DNA from: Alcanivorax sediminis
Lineage (GTDB): Bacteria; Pseudomonadota; Gammaproteobacteria; Pseudomonadales; Alcanivoracaceae
Reading direction: 5' to 3'
Assembly (NCBI RefSeq): GCF_009601165.1
Contig: NZ_WIRE01000001.1
Span: 434,001 to 498,000 of the forward strand
Length of the DNA: 64,000 nt
In this document: positions 1-8,467 of the stretch, piece after piece
Layout: each line of letters opens with the position of its first letter
How positions within the stretch are numbered: position 1 is the first letter of the stretch
Notes under the pieces: generated by a model
What the model was told of the DNA's origin: nothing
Seen by the model: only the letters and a program-made list of their open reading frames with translations
Databases searched by the model: none
Made by a program: the position numbers and the translations under genes

Positions 1-1394
1 CAGGTGTCCCCGCTGACGGAATCCACCTGGGATCCCAGACCGGGCACAACACTCAGGGTGCCATTTTGGCCGTGGTCCACCAGCAGGAAGTCTGGATCAA
101 AGCTGCCGTCACCAGTGATGACTCCGGTAGTCACGCCATACTGCTTGAGCGCGAAGGTCGGCGTAATGGTACAGGCTTGGGTAATCGGCCCGGTGCTGTA
201 GACCGTGTTGTTCAACTCACCGCCACACCCGGTTACCGACACCAGGTCATAACCTTCATCCGGTACCACTTCGAAGTCCGCGGTAAGCCCATGATCAACA
301 AGGGCAGACGCCGGCAACACTTCACCACCGGTTGCCGGTGCCGCAGTAACCTCATACTGGTTAATCACGAACGAGACGGATAACGTACACGTTGTCTGCA
401 GGGCGTCTGTGTTGAAGGTCAACCCATCCAGCTGGCCAGCACAACCATTGACCTGGTCAATGCTGTACCCCGTATCCGGCACAATGTCGAAGCTGGCACT
501 GGCACCACCCAGCAGGGAAACAGAAAGAGGCGATACGGCACCATTTGCCCCGGCCTCAGCCGTTACCAGGAAGCTGCTGATCTCGCTCAAGTCCTGATTG
601 GAAGCGACGTAGTCACCAATGGCCTGTACCAGGTCATCGCCACTGGTCGCAGGCAGAGGGCCTTCTTCGGTGCCAATAGTGACAGCCTCGCCATCTTTTT
701 TGCCGTCCACAACACCATCGGATGCATCCTGAATCAATGCGATGACAGTATCGAAAGGATCCGTTCCGGCGCTGATGTTATTTGCCTGGGTCGATAGCCC
801 ACCCAGCACTGCCGCGTATTGTTTTGCCGCCGGGTCTTCGCCCGTGGTGCTGGGTACGGTAGTCAATGGATCAAATGATACCCCCAGCACATCATCCAGC
901 ACCGCCCCACCGGCATCGATACCCTCTTCGATAGACGCACCTTCATTCGTTGCCAGGTGCTCACGGGCGGTGCGAACCAGCAGCTCACTCAGCGGCGTCA
1001 CGGCGGCGGTTTCGGCGCCCGCCGGCAGGAACGAGTTGAGACTGCCTGCGTTCACGGTCGTGCCTGTAGCCTCATCGGTGTAGGTACCACCGCTGGACTC
1101 AATCAGCAGAGGACGAGGAATGCTGTCGGGAATTTGCACGGACCATGAGCCATCCGCTGCCGTCTGAATTGGCCCGGCGACCGGGTCTCCCGTCTTGATG
1201 CCCGCTGCATCCATTTGGTAGAGGTACAGCTGCGCCCCTGCAACAGGGCCCTTGGTTACCGCACCACTGACTGAACTCTTGGCTGCCGGCTTGGGGGCCT
1301 CAGCACCGCCCCCGCCACTGCTGCCACCACCACCGCCACAACCGGCAATGGCAATCGCCACCGCCAGACTGGCGACTCTGAATGTATCCTTCAT
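1..1394 (-). CDS. Lipoprotein with InlB-like repeats, C-terminus outside window
   Basis: The reverse-strand frame is open from an ATG at 1394 to the window edge (about 464 codons, no stop), so the C-terminus is missing. GGAGAA precedes the start. The N-terminus is a lipoprotein signal (MKDTFRVAS.. ending IAGC, lipid-anchored Cys19), followed by a Gly/Ser-rich linker, so the protein should be anchored in the outer membrane. Residues ~40-300 look like a surface adhesin-type region beginning SGAVTKGPVAGA. From ~300 on there are at least two ~70-residue repeats with the pattern GY..D.V.GC...L and a second Cys (TCT or ACT), as in divergent InlB B-repeat (Flg_new_2-like) domains. The paired Cys in each repeat suggests disulfides. 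The exact function is not known. Confidence 0.8.
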   Translation of the reverse strand, partial: MKDTFRVASLAVAIAIAGCGGGGGSSGGGGAEAPKPAAKSSVSGAVTKGPVAGAQLYLYQMDAAGIKTGDPVAGPIQTAADGSWSVQIPDSIPRPLLIESSGGTYTDEATGTTVNAGSLNSFLPAGAETAAVTPLSELLVRTAREHLATNEGASIEEGIDAGGAVLDDVLGVSFDPLTTVPSTTGEDPAAKQYAAVLGGLSTQANNISAGTDPFDTVIALIQDASDGVVDGKKDGEAVTIGTEEGPLPATSGDDLVQAIGDYVASNQDLSEISSFLVTAEAGANGAVSPLSVSLLGGASASFDIVPDTGYSIDQVNGCAGQLDGLTFNTDALQTTCTLSVSFVINQYEVTAAPATGGEVLPASALVDHGLTADFEVVPDEGYDLVSVTGCGGELNNTVYSTGPITQACTITPTFALKQYGVTTGVITGDGSFDPDFLLVDHGQNGTLSVVPGLGSQVDSVSGDT

Positions 1395-1645
1395 TTGTGA
1401 CTTCTCCGATCACCCAGTTTGGACTCATGCCCAAAACTACGGGATCGGCTAGCAGTGCTCATCACCCATATGGGGTATGGCAAGCCGATTAATGGTGATT
1501 TTCTGTTACCGAACCCGATTCAGGACTATGTGCTTGCGCTTTTGACACACAAGCAAAACCGGCCAACACGACAGAAGGCAGCATACGAAGACCAAGGGAC
1601 GGAGCTGAGCAGGCAGGAGTCGAGCAGCCGCACGACTCCTGACGA

Positions 1646-2407
1646 TCACAGCTGCCTGAGGACCTTGCCGAGCAGTTCGGCAAAGATGGCCGGCTGCTCC
1701 ATTTGAGGAAAGTGCCAGGTGCCTTGCTGATGCCACTCGGTGACACGCCCGGCACAGCGGGCCTTGGCCGCATCGCCAATCAAATCGCCGTTAATGGCAT
1801 GAATGGGACAGGCAATGTCATTGAACGCGCCTTCCGGCGACCAGCGCAGCAGGTCAGACCACAGCGGCAACATGCGATCAGCGGGCGACGAGGCCATGCC
1901 CCTGGCCAGCGCCGCTTTCTGGTCCGCAGGCAGATCCGGACCAACATTATTGGCCACCAGACCGTCGATAGCAGCAGGGAAATCGGCATAGAAACCACTC
2001 TCGATGTCCTTGGCCCCTTCCTCACCCAGGTCGCCGTAGGGAATGACAAAGGTATCCACCAGCACCACTCCCTTCACCGCTTTGCGGCGCGCCAGTTCCA
2101 TGGCCACGGCGCCCCCCATGGAGTGCCCCACCAGCACCGGGTTTTCCACATCGCCAAGGGCATCGAACAAGGCATCTGCCAGCGCCGTTACCGACCAGGC
2201 AGACACACTGACCTCTCGCGCGTCACCGTGCCCGGGCAGATCGACGGCCAATAGCGTTGTGCCTTCCGGCGGGTTAGCCAGCAAGTCCTGCCAGTGGCTG
2301 CGTTGGCAAGTCCAACCGTGAATCAACACTACGGGCTGTTCGCCCTCCCCAGCCACGCTCACCGGCAGCGTCTGACCATCCGCCAGCGCCCACATTAATT
2401 CAGCCAT
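1646..2407 (-). CDS. Alpha/beta hydrolase
   Basis: 253 residues, the usual length for a single-domain alpha/beta-hydrolase. An oxyanion-hole segment LIHGWTC lies near residue 30 and the nucleophile elbow GHSMGG near residue 94 gives the catalytic Ser. A downstream Asp (NGDLIGD region) and a late His (TWHFPQ) would complete the triad. It resembles the BioH/MhpC-type esterase group, but nothing nearby fixes a substrate. The start is supported by AAGGATGGGGAG just upstream. It is transcribed alone, away from the LuxR-type gene on its right. Confidence 0.85.
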   Translation of the reverse strand: MAELMWALADGQTLPVSVAGEGEQPVVLIHGWTCQRSHWQDLLANPPEGTTLLAVDLPGHGDAREVSVSAWSVTALADALFDALGDVENPVLVGHSMGGAVAMELARRKAVKGVVLVDTFVIPYGDLGEEGAKDIESGFYADFPAAIDGLVANNVGPDLPADQKAALARGMASSPADRMLPLWSDLLRWSPEGAFNDIACPIHAINGDLIGDAAKARCAGRVTEWHQQGTWHFPQMEQPAIFAELLGKVLRQL

Positions 2408-2525
2408 TTACTCCCCATCCTTCTATGCGTAATTTTCACACAGCCAGAGGCATTGTGTGATCTGCTTCAAATTCATACTGCGACGGGTTACCTTAAAAGG
2501 CACTGAGGGGAACGACAAGATCATC

Positions 2526-3713
2526 ATGACATCTTCTGCGCTAAAGGGATTGCAGGGGAAGGCGCACGAATCCTTGCTGGATACGCTGTACGAAGCGCCG
2601 TGCAATCCGGATGCCTGGCAAAGGTTTCTTGATCAACTGATCGAGGCGACCGGCTCCCGTTCGGCCCGCATGCTGGTCATGGACCGGGCAGCCGAAACGG
2701 TTCAGTCCAGTATCAAACGCAATATCGACGATGCCGACCATCAGGCCTACGTTTCCCACTTCGTCAACACCTGCCCCTGGCGGCCCGAGCTCAAGGAAAA
2801 AGCCCCCGGCCAACTGTATTCGTCCTATCTGGATTTTTCCTGTCGCCAGAATGAGTTCTATCAGACCGAGTTCTTCAATGACTGGGCCTCTCGTCAGGAC
2901 ATCCATCATGGCGTTTGCGGCACGGTCTGGCAGGACGAGCACCAGACAGTTCAGCTGCTGATCCAGCGGACCCGAGGTCAGGGACATTACCAGCGGGAAG
3001 AAACCGATCGCATCAACGATCTGGTCATGCATGTAAGACGCGCGCTTCGCTTGCAGAGTCAGGTGAGCGCACTGGAACACACCCGCAAAGCACTGGAATA
3101 CACCCTGGAAGTACAGGCCCAGCCATTTGCGTTGGTGGACCGCAGCGGCAAGATCATCCATATCTCCAGTGAGGCCGCCAGCCTGCTGGAAGAGCTGCCA
3201 CAGACCATGATCAGCAGCAGCCGCCTGAGCCTCCAGGACCCGCGCCTGCAGTCACAGCTGATGCGCTTGCTGGATGATGTCACTGCACGGCATCACGGCG
3301 CGGGGGGCGTCATCACCCTGCCACTCTCAGCCAGCCAGGGCATTCGCTGCCTGGTGAGCCCGCTGCATGGCAATTCACTGTCGCAGCAATACAGTGACCA
3401 TCAACACCCCCTGGCGATCCTCTACTTTCAGGATCCTCGCACCGAGGTCTATATCGACCTGGACTGCCTGATGCAGCTTTACGGTCTTTCGGAAGCCGAA
3501 TCGCGGGTGGCTGCCGGCATCAGTCGCGGATTGGGCCCCCAGCAAATAGCGGATACCTACCAGCTCTCAGTGCACACAGTGCGCACCCAGCTCAAGAGTG
3601 TGTTCATCAAGACCGGCACCACCCGGCAAAGTGAACTGGCCAAGGAAGTGCTTACTTCGCCTGCAATCCGCCATTGGCGCCGGCCTGAGCTGCGTCTTTC
3701 TCGCTCCGCATAG
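2526..3713 (+). CDS. LuxR-type HTH transcriptional regulator
   Basis: 395 residues from the chosen ATG; a longer frame to 2457 exists but begins in upstream sequence with no good ribosome site. The C-terminal ~65 residues form a LuxR/GerE helix-turn-helix (LSEAESRVAAGISRGL, then IADTYQLSVHTVRTQLKS). The N-terminal ~330 residues look like a sensor region with a PAS-like stretch around 'FALVDRSGKIIHIS'. Such single regulators in marine gammaproteobacteria commonly control lipid or hydrocarbon genes, but the target here is unknown. The last 62 bp overlap, tail to tail, the NUDIX gene on the other strand. It is divergent from the alpha/beta hydrolase, which is a candidate target. Confidence 0.85.
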   Translation: MTSSALKGLQGKAHESLLDTLYEAPCNPDAWQRFLDQLIEATGSRSARMLVMDRAAETVQSSIKRNIDDADHQAYVSHFVNTCPWRPELKEKAPGQLYSSYLDFSCRQNEFYQTEFFNDWASRQDIHHGVCGTVWQDEHQTVQLLIQRTRGQGHYQREETDRINDLVMHVRRALRLQSQVSALEHTRKALEYTLEVQAQPFALVDRSGKIIHISSEAASLLEELPQTMISSSRLSLQDPRLQSQLMRLLDDVTARHHGAGGVITLPLSASQGIRCLVSPLHGNSLSQQYSDHQHPLAILYFQDPRTEVYIDLDCLMQLYGLSEAESRVAAGISRGLGPQQIADTYQLSVHTVRTQLKSVFIKTGTTRQSELAKEVLTSPAIRHWRRPELRLSRSA

Positions 3714-4188
3714 CCTCGTCAGCCACCGCAATAAATTGGTCGAACTGGTAATGGAAGCGCCAGCTCTCCTTGCGAAGCGAAGATAATGGATACCAGCCAA
3801 TGGCCGTCACTTCTGTTAGCGCAGAGCCCGGCACCGGCAGTGGCGCATGGCTTCGCAGCGGCTGCCGGGGATAACAACGGTAGAGATGAAAGCCATTGCT
3901 CATCACGGCAAGGCGCTTGCCCACCGTCACTGCCAGGCCTACCTCCTCTGCGGTTTCCCGCCAGGCCGTGCACTGGGCCAACTCACCCTCCTCCAGGGTG
4001 CCACCAGGCACCCCCAGCTTGCCGCCCCAGCGGTGGGTCAGCAGCAGCACTCTGTCATCCTGAATGATCAGGCAGCCCGCATTGGCACGACGGTCGTCTT
4101 CTTCACCGGCCACCCGTGGACAGTCCGCTATGGCCGACAGGCAGGGCAGCAGAAGTAACGCAGCAATGATGGAACGGTTGGAGGTCAT
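3652..4188 (-). CDS. Exported NUDIX hydrolase
   Basis: About 178 residues from an ATG at 4188. This start is preferred over the longer frame to 4254 because it opens directly with a signal peptide (MTSNRSIIAALLLLP, then ..SAIADCP). The NUDIX box is complete: GTLEEGE, seven residues, then RETAEEVGL, giving the metal-binding Glu residues. NUDIX enzymes usually cleave nucleoside-diphosphate-linked compounds in the cytoplasm. The export signal here points to a periplasmic or membrane-attached enzyme, perhaps scavenging or cleaning envelope nucleotides. The Cys after the signal could also be a lipid-attachment site, but the lipobox is poor. Its 3' end overlaps the LuxR gene. Confidence 0.8.
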   Translation of the reverse strand: MTSNRSIIAALLLLPCLSAIADCPRVAGEEDDRRANAGCLIIQDDRVLLLTHRWGGKLGVPGGTLEEGELAQCTAWRETAEEVGLAVTVGKRLAVMSNGFHLYRCYPRQPLRSHAPLPVPGSALTEVTAIGWYPLSSLRKESWRFHYQFDQFIAVADEAMRSEKDAAQAGANGGLQAK

Positions 4189-4256
4189 AACAGTAGCGTG
4201 CCCCGTCAGCATGACGCTGTCATGGCATTTTTCGGGCGCCTTGCCGGAGCGCATAA

Positions 4257-4400
4257 GTGAACAGTTAACAGTGAATAGTGAACAACGAAAACCACACCCG
4301 GTTTTTCAAACTTTGGCACTCGCAAAACATTAGGTGCGCGGCCCCGAATCTTCGAGAAACCCCAAACGCGCGACCGCGCAGCGGTTCACTATTCACTGCC
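4257..4400. repeat. MITE-like element, copy 1
   Basis: A ~144 bp segment bounded by inverted ends: GTGAACAGTTAACAGTGAAT at the left and its imperfect reverse complement GGTTCACTATTCACTG at 4384-4399. The interior has no coding potential. A related element with similar ends lies at 4739-4878 in the opposite orientation. The right end runs into the neighbouring cyclotransferase gene and provides its stop codon. Confidence 0.65.
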
Positions 4401-4733
4401 CTTCCAACAGCCTGACCGGCATCGGCGCGCGCCGCGGGGCATACGCTGCAACACATAGACAAACGCTTCGCCGTACTCTGTCTGCAACGTCTCGCGGCGA
4501 TACACCCTGGGCACCTCCTCCAGATGATCCAGCGATGCCAGGGTCAGCGCGCCCACCTCATACACCTCCCCCTGAAGACACTCTTCACCCGGCATCCAGG
4601 CCCCGGGATAGGCACCCAGATCAAACAACTGAAAATGCGGTGGCGACAGCGACTCCCCGACAAACCGCGCGCGGCGCAAATAATGGTGGTTACTGTCGCC
4701 CCGTTTCAGGGTGCCGTAGACGAAGACAAGCAT
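4389..4733 (-). CDS. Gamma-glutamylcyclotransferase family protein
   Basis: 114 residues, matching the small GGCT/AIG2-like fold. The N-terminus FVYGTLKRGDSNHHYL holds the glycine-rich YGTL substrate-binding motif, and the Glu in LDHLEEVPRVYRRE is in the position of the catalytic acid. These enzymes release 5-oxoproline from gamma-glutamyl compounds, though many bacterial members are uncharacterised. The gene lies between two copies of a ~140 bp inverted-repeat element. The downstream copy supplies the last codons and the TAG stop (AGTGAATAG), so the original C-terminus may have been trimmed or replaced. No clear ribosome site is seen because the other copy abuts the start. Confidence 0.8.
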   Translation of the reverse strand: MLVFVYGTLKRGDSNHHYLRRARFVGESLSPPHFQLFDLGAYPGAWMPGEECLQGEVYEVGALTLASLDHLEEVPRVYRRETLQTEYGEAFVYVLQRMPRGARRCRSGCWKGSE

Positions 4734-4738
4734 TTAGT

Positions 4739-4878
4739 TCAGTGAACAGTTAACAATGAATAGAGAACGCATGGGGTTTTCCCGATGCCAACGCTGCGGC
4801 CCCGGCGTTTGTAAGAGTGTCAGCCCCTGAAAACAGCATTGTCTTCGCTGTTCACCGTTAACTATTCACTGTTAACTA
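4739..4878. repeat. MITE-like element, copy 2
   Basis: A ~140 bp segment with inverted ends: CAGTGAACAGTTAACAATGA at the left and GTTCACCGTTAACTATTCAC near 4853-4872 at the right. The interior resembles copy 1 (4257-4400) read on the other strand. The right end covers the last codon region of the EEP phosphatase gene: its stop codon TTA/TAA at 4872 falls in the repeat. Confidence 0.65.
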
Positions 4879-5774
4879 ATCAGCGGCAGCCGGTGTTCGA
4901 GAGTCGCGGAGATCACATCGTCGGGAACAATGATTTCCGTGGCCAGGGGGAGGTGATCGGAGAGCCGGCAATCATGCAGCACGCGAGTGTGCTGACTGGC
5001 TAGCCCCGGTGACAGCAGGATGTGGTCAATGTGCCGGTCCGGCGCCCAGCTGGGATAGGTATTCAGGTTGTCTGCCATCACCGTGTCCAGCCCCAGCTCG
5101 GACAACGGCGAGGCATCCAGGTGCTCCAGGCGGCAATTGAAATCCCCCATCATCACCACGTATTTATACTCACGCAGCAAACGATACAGGTAGGCAAGCT
5201 GGGTATTGCGAATCTTTTCGCCCAGGGCGAGATGGGCCACCACCACCACCAGGGGCTGGATGGGGTGTCCGTATTTGATCACGATGGCGCCACGGCCGGG
5301 CAGTCCCGGCAGGCGATGATCGGTCACTTCGTAGGGATGCAAGCGACTCAGAAAGCCGTTGCTGAACTGACCCAGGCGGCCAAGGTTGCGGTTAAGCTGC
5401 TGATGCCAGAACGCGAAATCACCGAGGGACGCCAGCCGTACCAGCTGGTTCATGTTGCGCGAGCGCAAGCTGCCGCCATCCACTTCCTGCAGGCCAACCA
5501 CATCAAAGTGGCTGATCACTTCAGCAATCTGCTCAATGTTCTCGACACTGCGCGGGTGGGCCACCAGATGCTTCCAGCTACCGGTGATGTAGTCGCCAAA
5601 TTTCTGCGAGCCGATACCGGCCTGAATATTGAAGCTGAGTAGCTTGAGGGTATTTTCCGGCAGCACCACTTCGCGGGTCTGGCGGGTTTTTCTTACCCCT
5701 TCCCGGGCGAAGGAAAAGCCCGCAGGGCGGGCTTTCCAGTCACGATACGCAGTACGGGCCTTGTCCAGCAGCAT
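4872..5774 (-). CDS. Endonuclease/exonuclease/phosphatase family hydrolase
   Basis: 300 residues of the EEP (DNase I-like) fold. Visible motifs are LLSFNIQAG (Asn), GLQEVDG (metal-binding Glu), MMGDFNCR (Asp/Asn), the segment DRHIDHILLS, and SDHLPLATE with the catalytic Asp-His near the end. There is no signal peptide, so it is probably cytoplasmic; the substrate is not evident. It starts 3 bp after the dsbA stop and so is co-transcribed with dsbA. Pseudomonas genomes show the same neighbours. The stop codon overlaps the repeat at 4739-4878. Confidence 0.85.
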   Translation of the reverse strand: MLLDKARTAYRDWKARPAGFSFAREGVRKTRQTREVVLPENTLKLLSFNIQAGIGSQKFGDYITGSWKHLVAHPRSVENIEQIAEVISHFDVVGLQEVDGGSLRSRNMNQLVRLASLGDFAFWHQQLNRNLGRLGQFSNGFLSRLHPYEVTDHRLPGLPGRGAIVIKYGHPIQPLVVVVAHLALGEKIRNTQLAYLYRLLREYKYVVMMGDFNCRLEHLDASPLSELGLDTVMADNLNTYPSWAPDRHIDHILLSPGLASQHTRVLHDCRLSDHLPLATEIIVPDDVISATLEHRLPLIS

Positions 5775-5777
5775 GGG

Positions 5778-6413
5778 TTAGTCGTCGTTCTTTTCCTTGT
5801 TGGCCAGATACTCGATCACTTCGAACAACTCTTCGTTGCTCTTCAGGTTCTGACGCAGGACCAGATACTTGCCGTTCACCACAAAATTCGGCACACCCGG
5901 GATCTTGTAATCACGGCTCAGGGCATCTGCCTGGCGCACCTTGGTGGACACGCCAAAGGAGCTGTACAGCTTGCTGAACTGCTCGGGCTCAACGCCGTAC
6001 TTGCGGAAGAAGTTGGCCAGCGCCGGCTCGCTGAACAGCGGCTCGCGGTGCTTGTGGATGGCATCAAACAGCGGCGCGTGGATCTCGTCTACCTTGCCCA
6101 GGGCTTCTTCCACATAATAGGCACGGGCCAGCGGCTCGGCATTACGCAGGAACAGTACCGGGGTACGCACATAATCAATGAACTCCGGCTTTTCTTTCAG
6201 CCAGTTGTCCACTGCAGGCTCCAGCGAAAAACAATGCGGGCAGCCATAGGAGAAGAACTCCCGAACTTCCACCTTGCTCGGATCATCCACAGACCCTTGC
6301 ACGTCCAGAATCTTGTAGTGGGTATCCAGCGCGAAGCGGGAATGTTCTTGTTCGGCGCTGACCGACGTGGCCAGCCCCAGAGTCAGCAGCAAGGCCGTCA
6401 CAATGCGAAGCAT
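5778..6413 (-). CDS. dsbA: Thiol:disulfide interchange protein DsbA
   Basis: 211 residues from an ATG at 6413 that is preceded by AAAGGAGAGG; a longer frame to 6455 lacks such support. The first ~20 residues (MLRIVTALLLTLGLATSVSA) are a Sec signal peptide, so the protein is periplasmic. The active site is FSYGCPHCFS, the CPHC typical of DsbA, and the cis-proline region is PGVPNFVVNG. It oxidises cysteine pairs in exported proteins, which fits the adjacent exported cytochromes. It is followed 3 bp later by the EEP gene. Confidence 0.95.
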   Translation of the reverse strand: MLRIVTALLLTLGLATSVSAEQEHSRFALDTHYKILDVQGSVDDPSKVEVREFFSYGCPHCFSLEPAVDNWLKEKPEFIDYVRTPVLFLRNAEPLARAYYVEEALGKVDEIHAPLFDAIHKHREPLFSEPALANFFRKYGVEPEQFSKLYSSFGVSTKVRQADALSRDYKIPGVPNFVVNGKYLVLRQNLKSNEELFEVIEYLANKEKNDD

Positions 6414-6504
6414 GGAATCCTCTCCTTTCTTGTTAGTGTCTGGTGGTATGACCACCAGCCAGTCGTTTTTCTCCCTGAGGGGATACTATCTTTTCATGAT
6501 AGTA

Positions 6505-6535
6505 ATAAAAAAGGCAGCCTGAAGGCTGCCTTTTC
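6505..6535 (-). terminator. Rho-independent terminator after cytochrome c4
   Basis: On the reverse strand AAAAGGCAGCC, loop TTCA, GGCTGCC, then TTTTTT. It lies 25-50 bp past the cytochrome c4 stop and separates that transcript from dsbA. Confidence 0.85.
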
Positions 6536-6557
6536 TACAAACCGTAACCGAACAGAC

Positions 6558-7208
6558 TTATTTGGACAGCCCGGAAATGAAGCTGGCCACAGCCTTGATC
6601 TGGATATCGCTCATTTCTGCAGCGATGGTCTGCATCATACCCGGCTCATCAGCGGAACCATCATTGGTACGCTTGATGATGTTGTCACCCAGGTCGTTAC
6701 GGCCCGCAGCACGGAAAGCCTTCAACTGATCTTCCACGTACTGGGCATTCTGACCAGCCAGATGCGGATATTTGGCCGCATCAATGCCCTGACCGGCAGG
6801 ACCGTGACAACCGGAACAGGCCGGTACGTTGTTGGTCATGTCACCACCACGGTACAGACGCTCGCCTTGGGCAACCAGATCCGGGTTGGCCTGGCCGGCT
6901 TCAGCGGTCTGCTTGGCGTAGTAGGCCGCGATGTCCTGCATGTCCTGCTCGCTCATGTTGGCGACCTGGCCAGCCATGATGGCATTGTTGCGCGCGCCGG
7001 ACTTGAAGTCCTGCAGCTGCTTGACCAGATACTCTTCACCCTGGCCCGCCAGTTTCGGGTAGGTCGGAATGGAAGCATTACCACCCTGGCCGTGACAGGC
7101 AGCGCAAGGGGCAGCCTTGGCTTCGCCAGCATCAGCATCACCAGCAGCCAGAGCAGGGGTGGTGACGGCAGCCGCCGCCATCAGCACGAACAGTTTTACA
7201 AACTTCAT
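6558..7208 (-). CDS. Di-heme cytochrome c4
   Basis: 216 residues with a signal peptide (MKFVKLFVLMAAAAVTTPAL). There are two heme-binding sites, CAACH near residue 36 and CSGCH near residue 132, each in a ~90-residue cytochrome c domain with a distal Met region, the tandem layout of cytochrome c4. It is a periplasmic electron donor to terminal oxidases. It lies 24 bp downstream of the cytochrome c5-type gene, and both are probably one transcript ending at the hairpin 6505-6535. The same gene order with dsbA and engB is found in Pseudomonas. Confidence 0.93.
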   Translation of the reverse strand: MKFVKLFVLMAAAAVTTPALAAGDADAGEAKAAPCAACHGQGGNASIPTYPKLAGQGEEYLVKQLQDFKSGARNNAIMAGQVANMSEQDMQDIAAYYAKQTAEAGQANPDLVAQGERLYRGGDMTNNVPACSGCHGPAGQGIDAAKYPHLAGQNAQYVEDQLKAFRAAGRNDLGDNIIKRTNDGSADEPGMMQTIAAEMSDIQIKAVASFISGLSK

Positions 7209-7232
7209 GGCCTATCCTTTACGTACAGCGTC

Positions 7233-7529
7233 TTATTTGCTTTTGGACATGTACTCGATCAGAGCACGGTATTCATCATCGCTACAGTCGTTGCACATGC
7301 CCTTGGGCGGCATGGCATTAAATCCTTCCTTAACATGCTTCACCATGGTGTCCATGCCTTTATCAAGGCGGGGCTTCCAGGCAGCTTCATCGTGGGATTT
7401 TGGCGCACCGGCGGCTCCGGAGGAATGACAGAAAGTACAACTTGTGTTGTAACGTTCCTCAACCGTTGCTGCGTGGGCGGCAGTGCCCATCACCAAAGCC
7501 AATGCAATACTTGCAACCTTACCCTTCAT
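7233..7529 (-). CDS. Cytochrome c5 family protein
   Basis: 98 residues from an ATG at 7529, preceded by AGAGG; the longer upstream frame would read through the engB promoter region and is rejected. The signal peptide MKGKVASIALALVMGTAAHA is followed by a single heme site CTFCH, a Met-containing MPPKGMC segment and a second Cys pair (CNDC) typical of cytochrome c5. It is a periplasmic electron carrier, and the next gene downstream is cytochrome c4. Confidence 0.92.
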   Translation of the reverse strand: MKGKVASIALALVMGTAAHAATVEERYNTSCTFCHSSGAAGAPKSHDEAAWKPRLDKGMDTMVKHVKEGFNAMPPKGMCNDCSDDEYRALIEYMSKSK

Positions 7530-7702
7530 AAGCGCTACCTCTGCTAAGCTGGCGTTACCGCTGGCGAAGTCGTTTGCCTTTAGCGGCAAACCCTTGTAGA
7601 ACGTCCGCGGTCCCCCAGTGGGACTCGCGGCGGCGATTATATACCAGACTAACACGCGCCGTCATATTCCATGTGAATAGTAAGGTTACAGAGGCTCCCG
7701 AC

Positions 7703-8362
7703 ATGGCTCAGCACCCCGTGGAAACCCTGCTGCATCAGGCCAGCTTTCTGCAAAGCGCCCAGCGGCTGGACCAGTGCCCCCCGGACGAGGGCCGCGAAGT
7801 TGCCTTTGCCGGTCGCTCCAATGCGGGCAAATCCAGCGCAATCAACCGCCTTACCAGCCAGCGCACCCTGGCTCGCACCTCCAAGACGCCCGGCCGCACT
7901 CAGCTGATCAACTTCTTCGAACTGGATGAGCAGCGGCGCCTGGTCGACCTGCCCGGCTATGGCTACGCCAAAGTCGCCAAAACCAAGCGTAATGAGTGGC
8001 AGCAACATCTGGACCACTACCTGGCCGAACGTCAGGCACTGGTAGGGCTGGTACTGATGATGGACATCCGCCACCCCCTCAAGGACTTCGATCTGCTCAT
8101 GCTGGAATGGTCTGCCCAGGCCAACATGCCCATGCACATCCTCATGACCAAGGCAGACAAGCTGAAGTTCGGCGCAGCCAAAAGCACCCTGCTCAAGGTC
8201 AAGGGCCAGCTCAAGAACCACCCCGCGCCACTCAGCCTGCAACTGTTCTCGGCCACCAACGGTACCGGCTGTGAAGAAGCCTGGAACAAGCTTGGAGAGT
8301 GGTTTGAAGTGGACGGGTTTGGGGCGAATGCGCCCGCAGCACCCGCAGCGCCTGACGCCTGA
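7703..8362 (+). CDS. engB: Ribosome-biogenesis GTPase EngB (YihA/YsxC)
   Basis: 219 residues from the ATG at 7703, with AGAGG upstream. The G motifs are clear: GRSNAGKSS (P-loop), TPGRTQ (switch I Thr), DLPGYGYAK (G3) and TKAD (G4). EngB assists large-subunit assembly. The C-terminal tail [10 protein letters not shown] is unusual: its last codons and TGA stop lie in a GCCTGAC repeat at 8351-8372, so the repeat seems to have rewritten the gene end. It is divergent from the cytochromes and convergent with the small-RNA genes. Confidence 0.95.
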   Translation: MAQHPVETLLHQASFLQSAQRLDQCPPDEGREVAFAGRSNAGKSSAINRLTSQRTLARTSKTPGRTQLINFFELDEQRRLVDLPGYGYAKVAKTKRNEWQQHLDHYLAERQALVGLVLMMDIRHPLKDFDLLMLEWSAQANMPMHILMTKADKLKFGAAKSTLLKVKGQLKNHPAPLSLQLFSATNGTGCEEAWNKLGEWFEVDGFGANAPAAPAAPDA

Positions 8363-8372
8363 CGCCTGACGC
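8351..8372. repeat. GCCTGAC tandem repeat at the engB stop
   Basis: Three copies of the 7-base unit GCCTGAC in a row. A reverse-orientation relative (GCGTCAGGCATCCGGCATCG) is at 8722-8741, and another copy lies between mnhF and mnhG. The repeat includes the engB stop codon. Confidence 0.7.
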
Positions 8373-8410
8373 AAAAAGGCCCGCCCGTAAACCCGGGCGG
8401 GCCTTTTTGC
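8371..8410. terminator. engB terminator (bidirectional hairpin)
   Basis: A perfect stem: GCAAAAAGGCCCGCCCG, loop of about 6 bases, then CGGGCGGGCCTTTTTGC. It has A- and T-runs on both sides and so can work on both strands, ending engB on the left and any transcript running in from the right. Confidence 0.9.
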
Positions 8411-8467
8411 ATGGGCAACCCAGCACCTCGCTTCACTCCCGATTCAAACCAGTCGAGCAGGCCTCTC

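Noticed and set aside
6048..7547. A 499-codon open frame on the forward strand across dsbA and cytochrome genes
   Set aside because: It is antisense to three well supported genes and crosses a terminator. It has no recognised domain.
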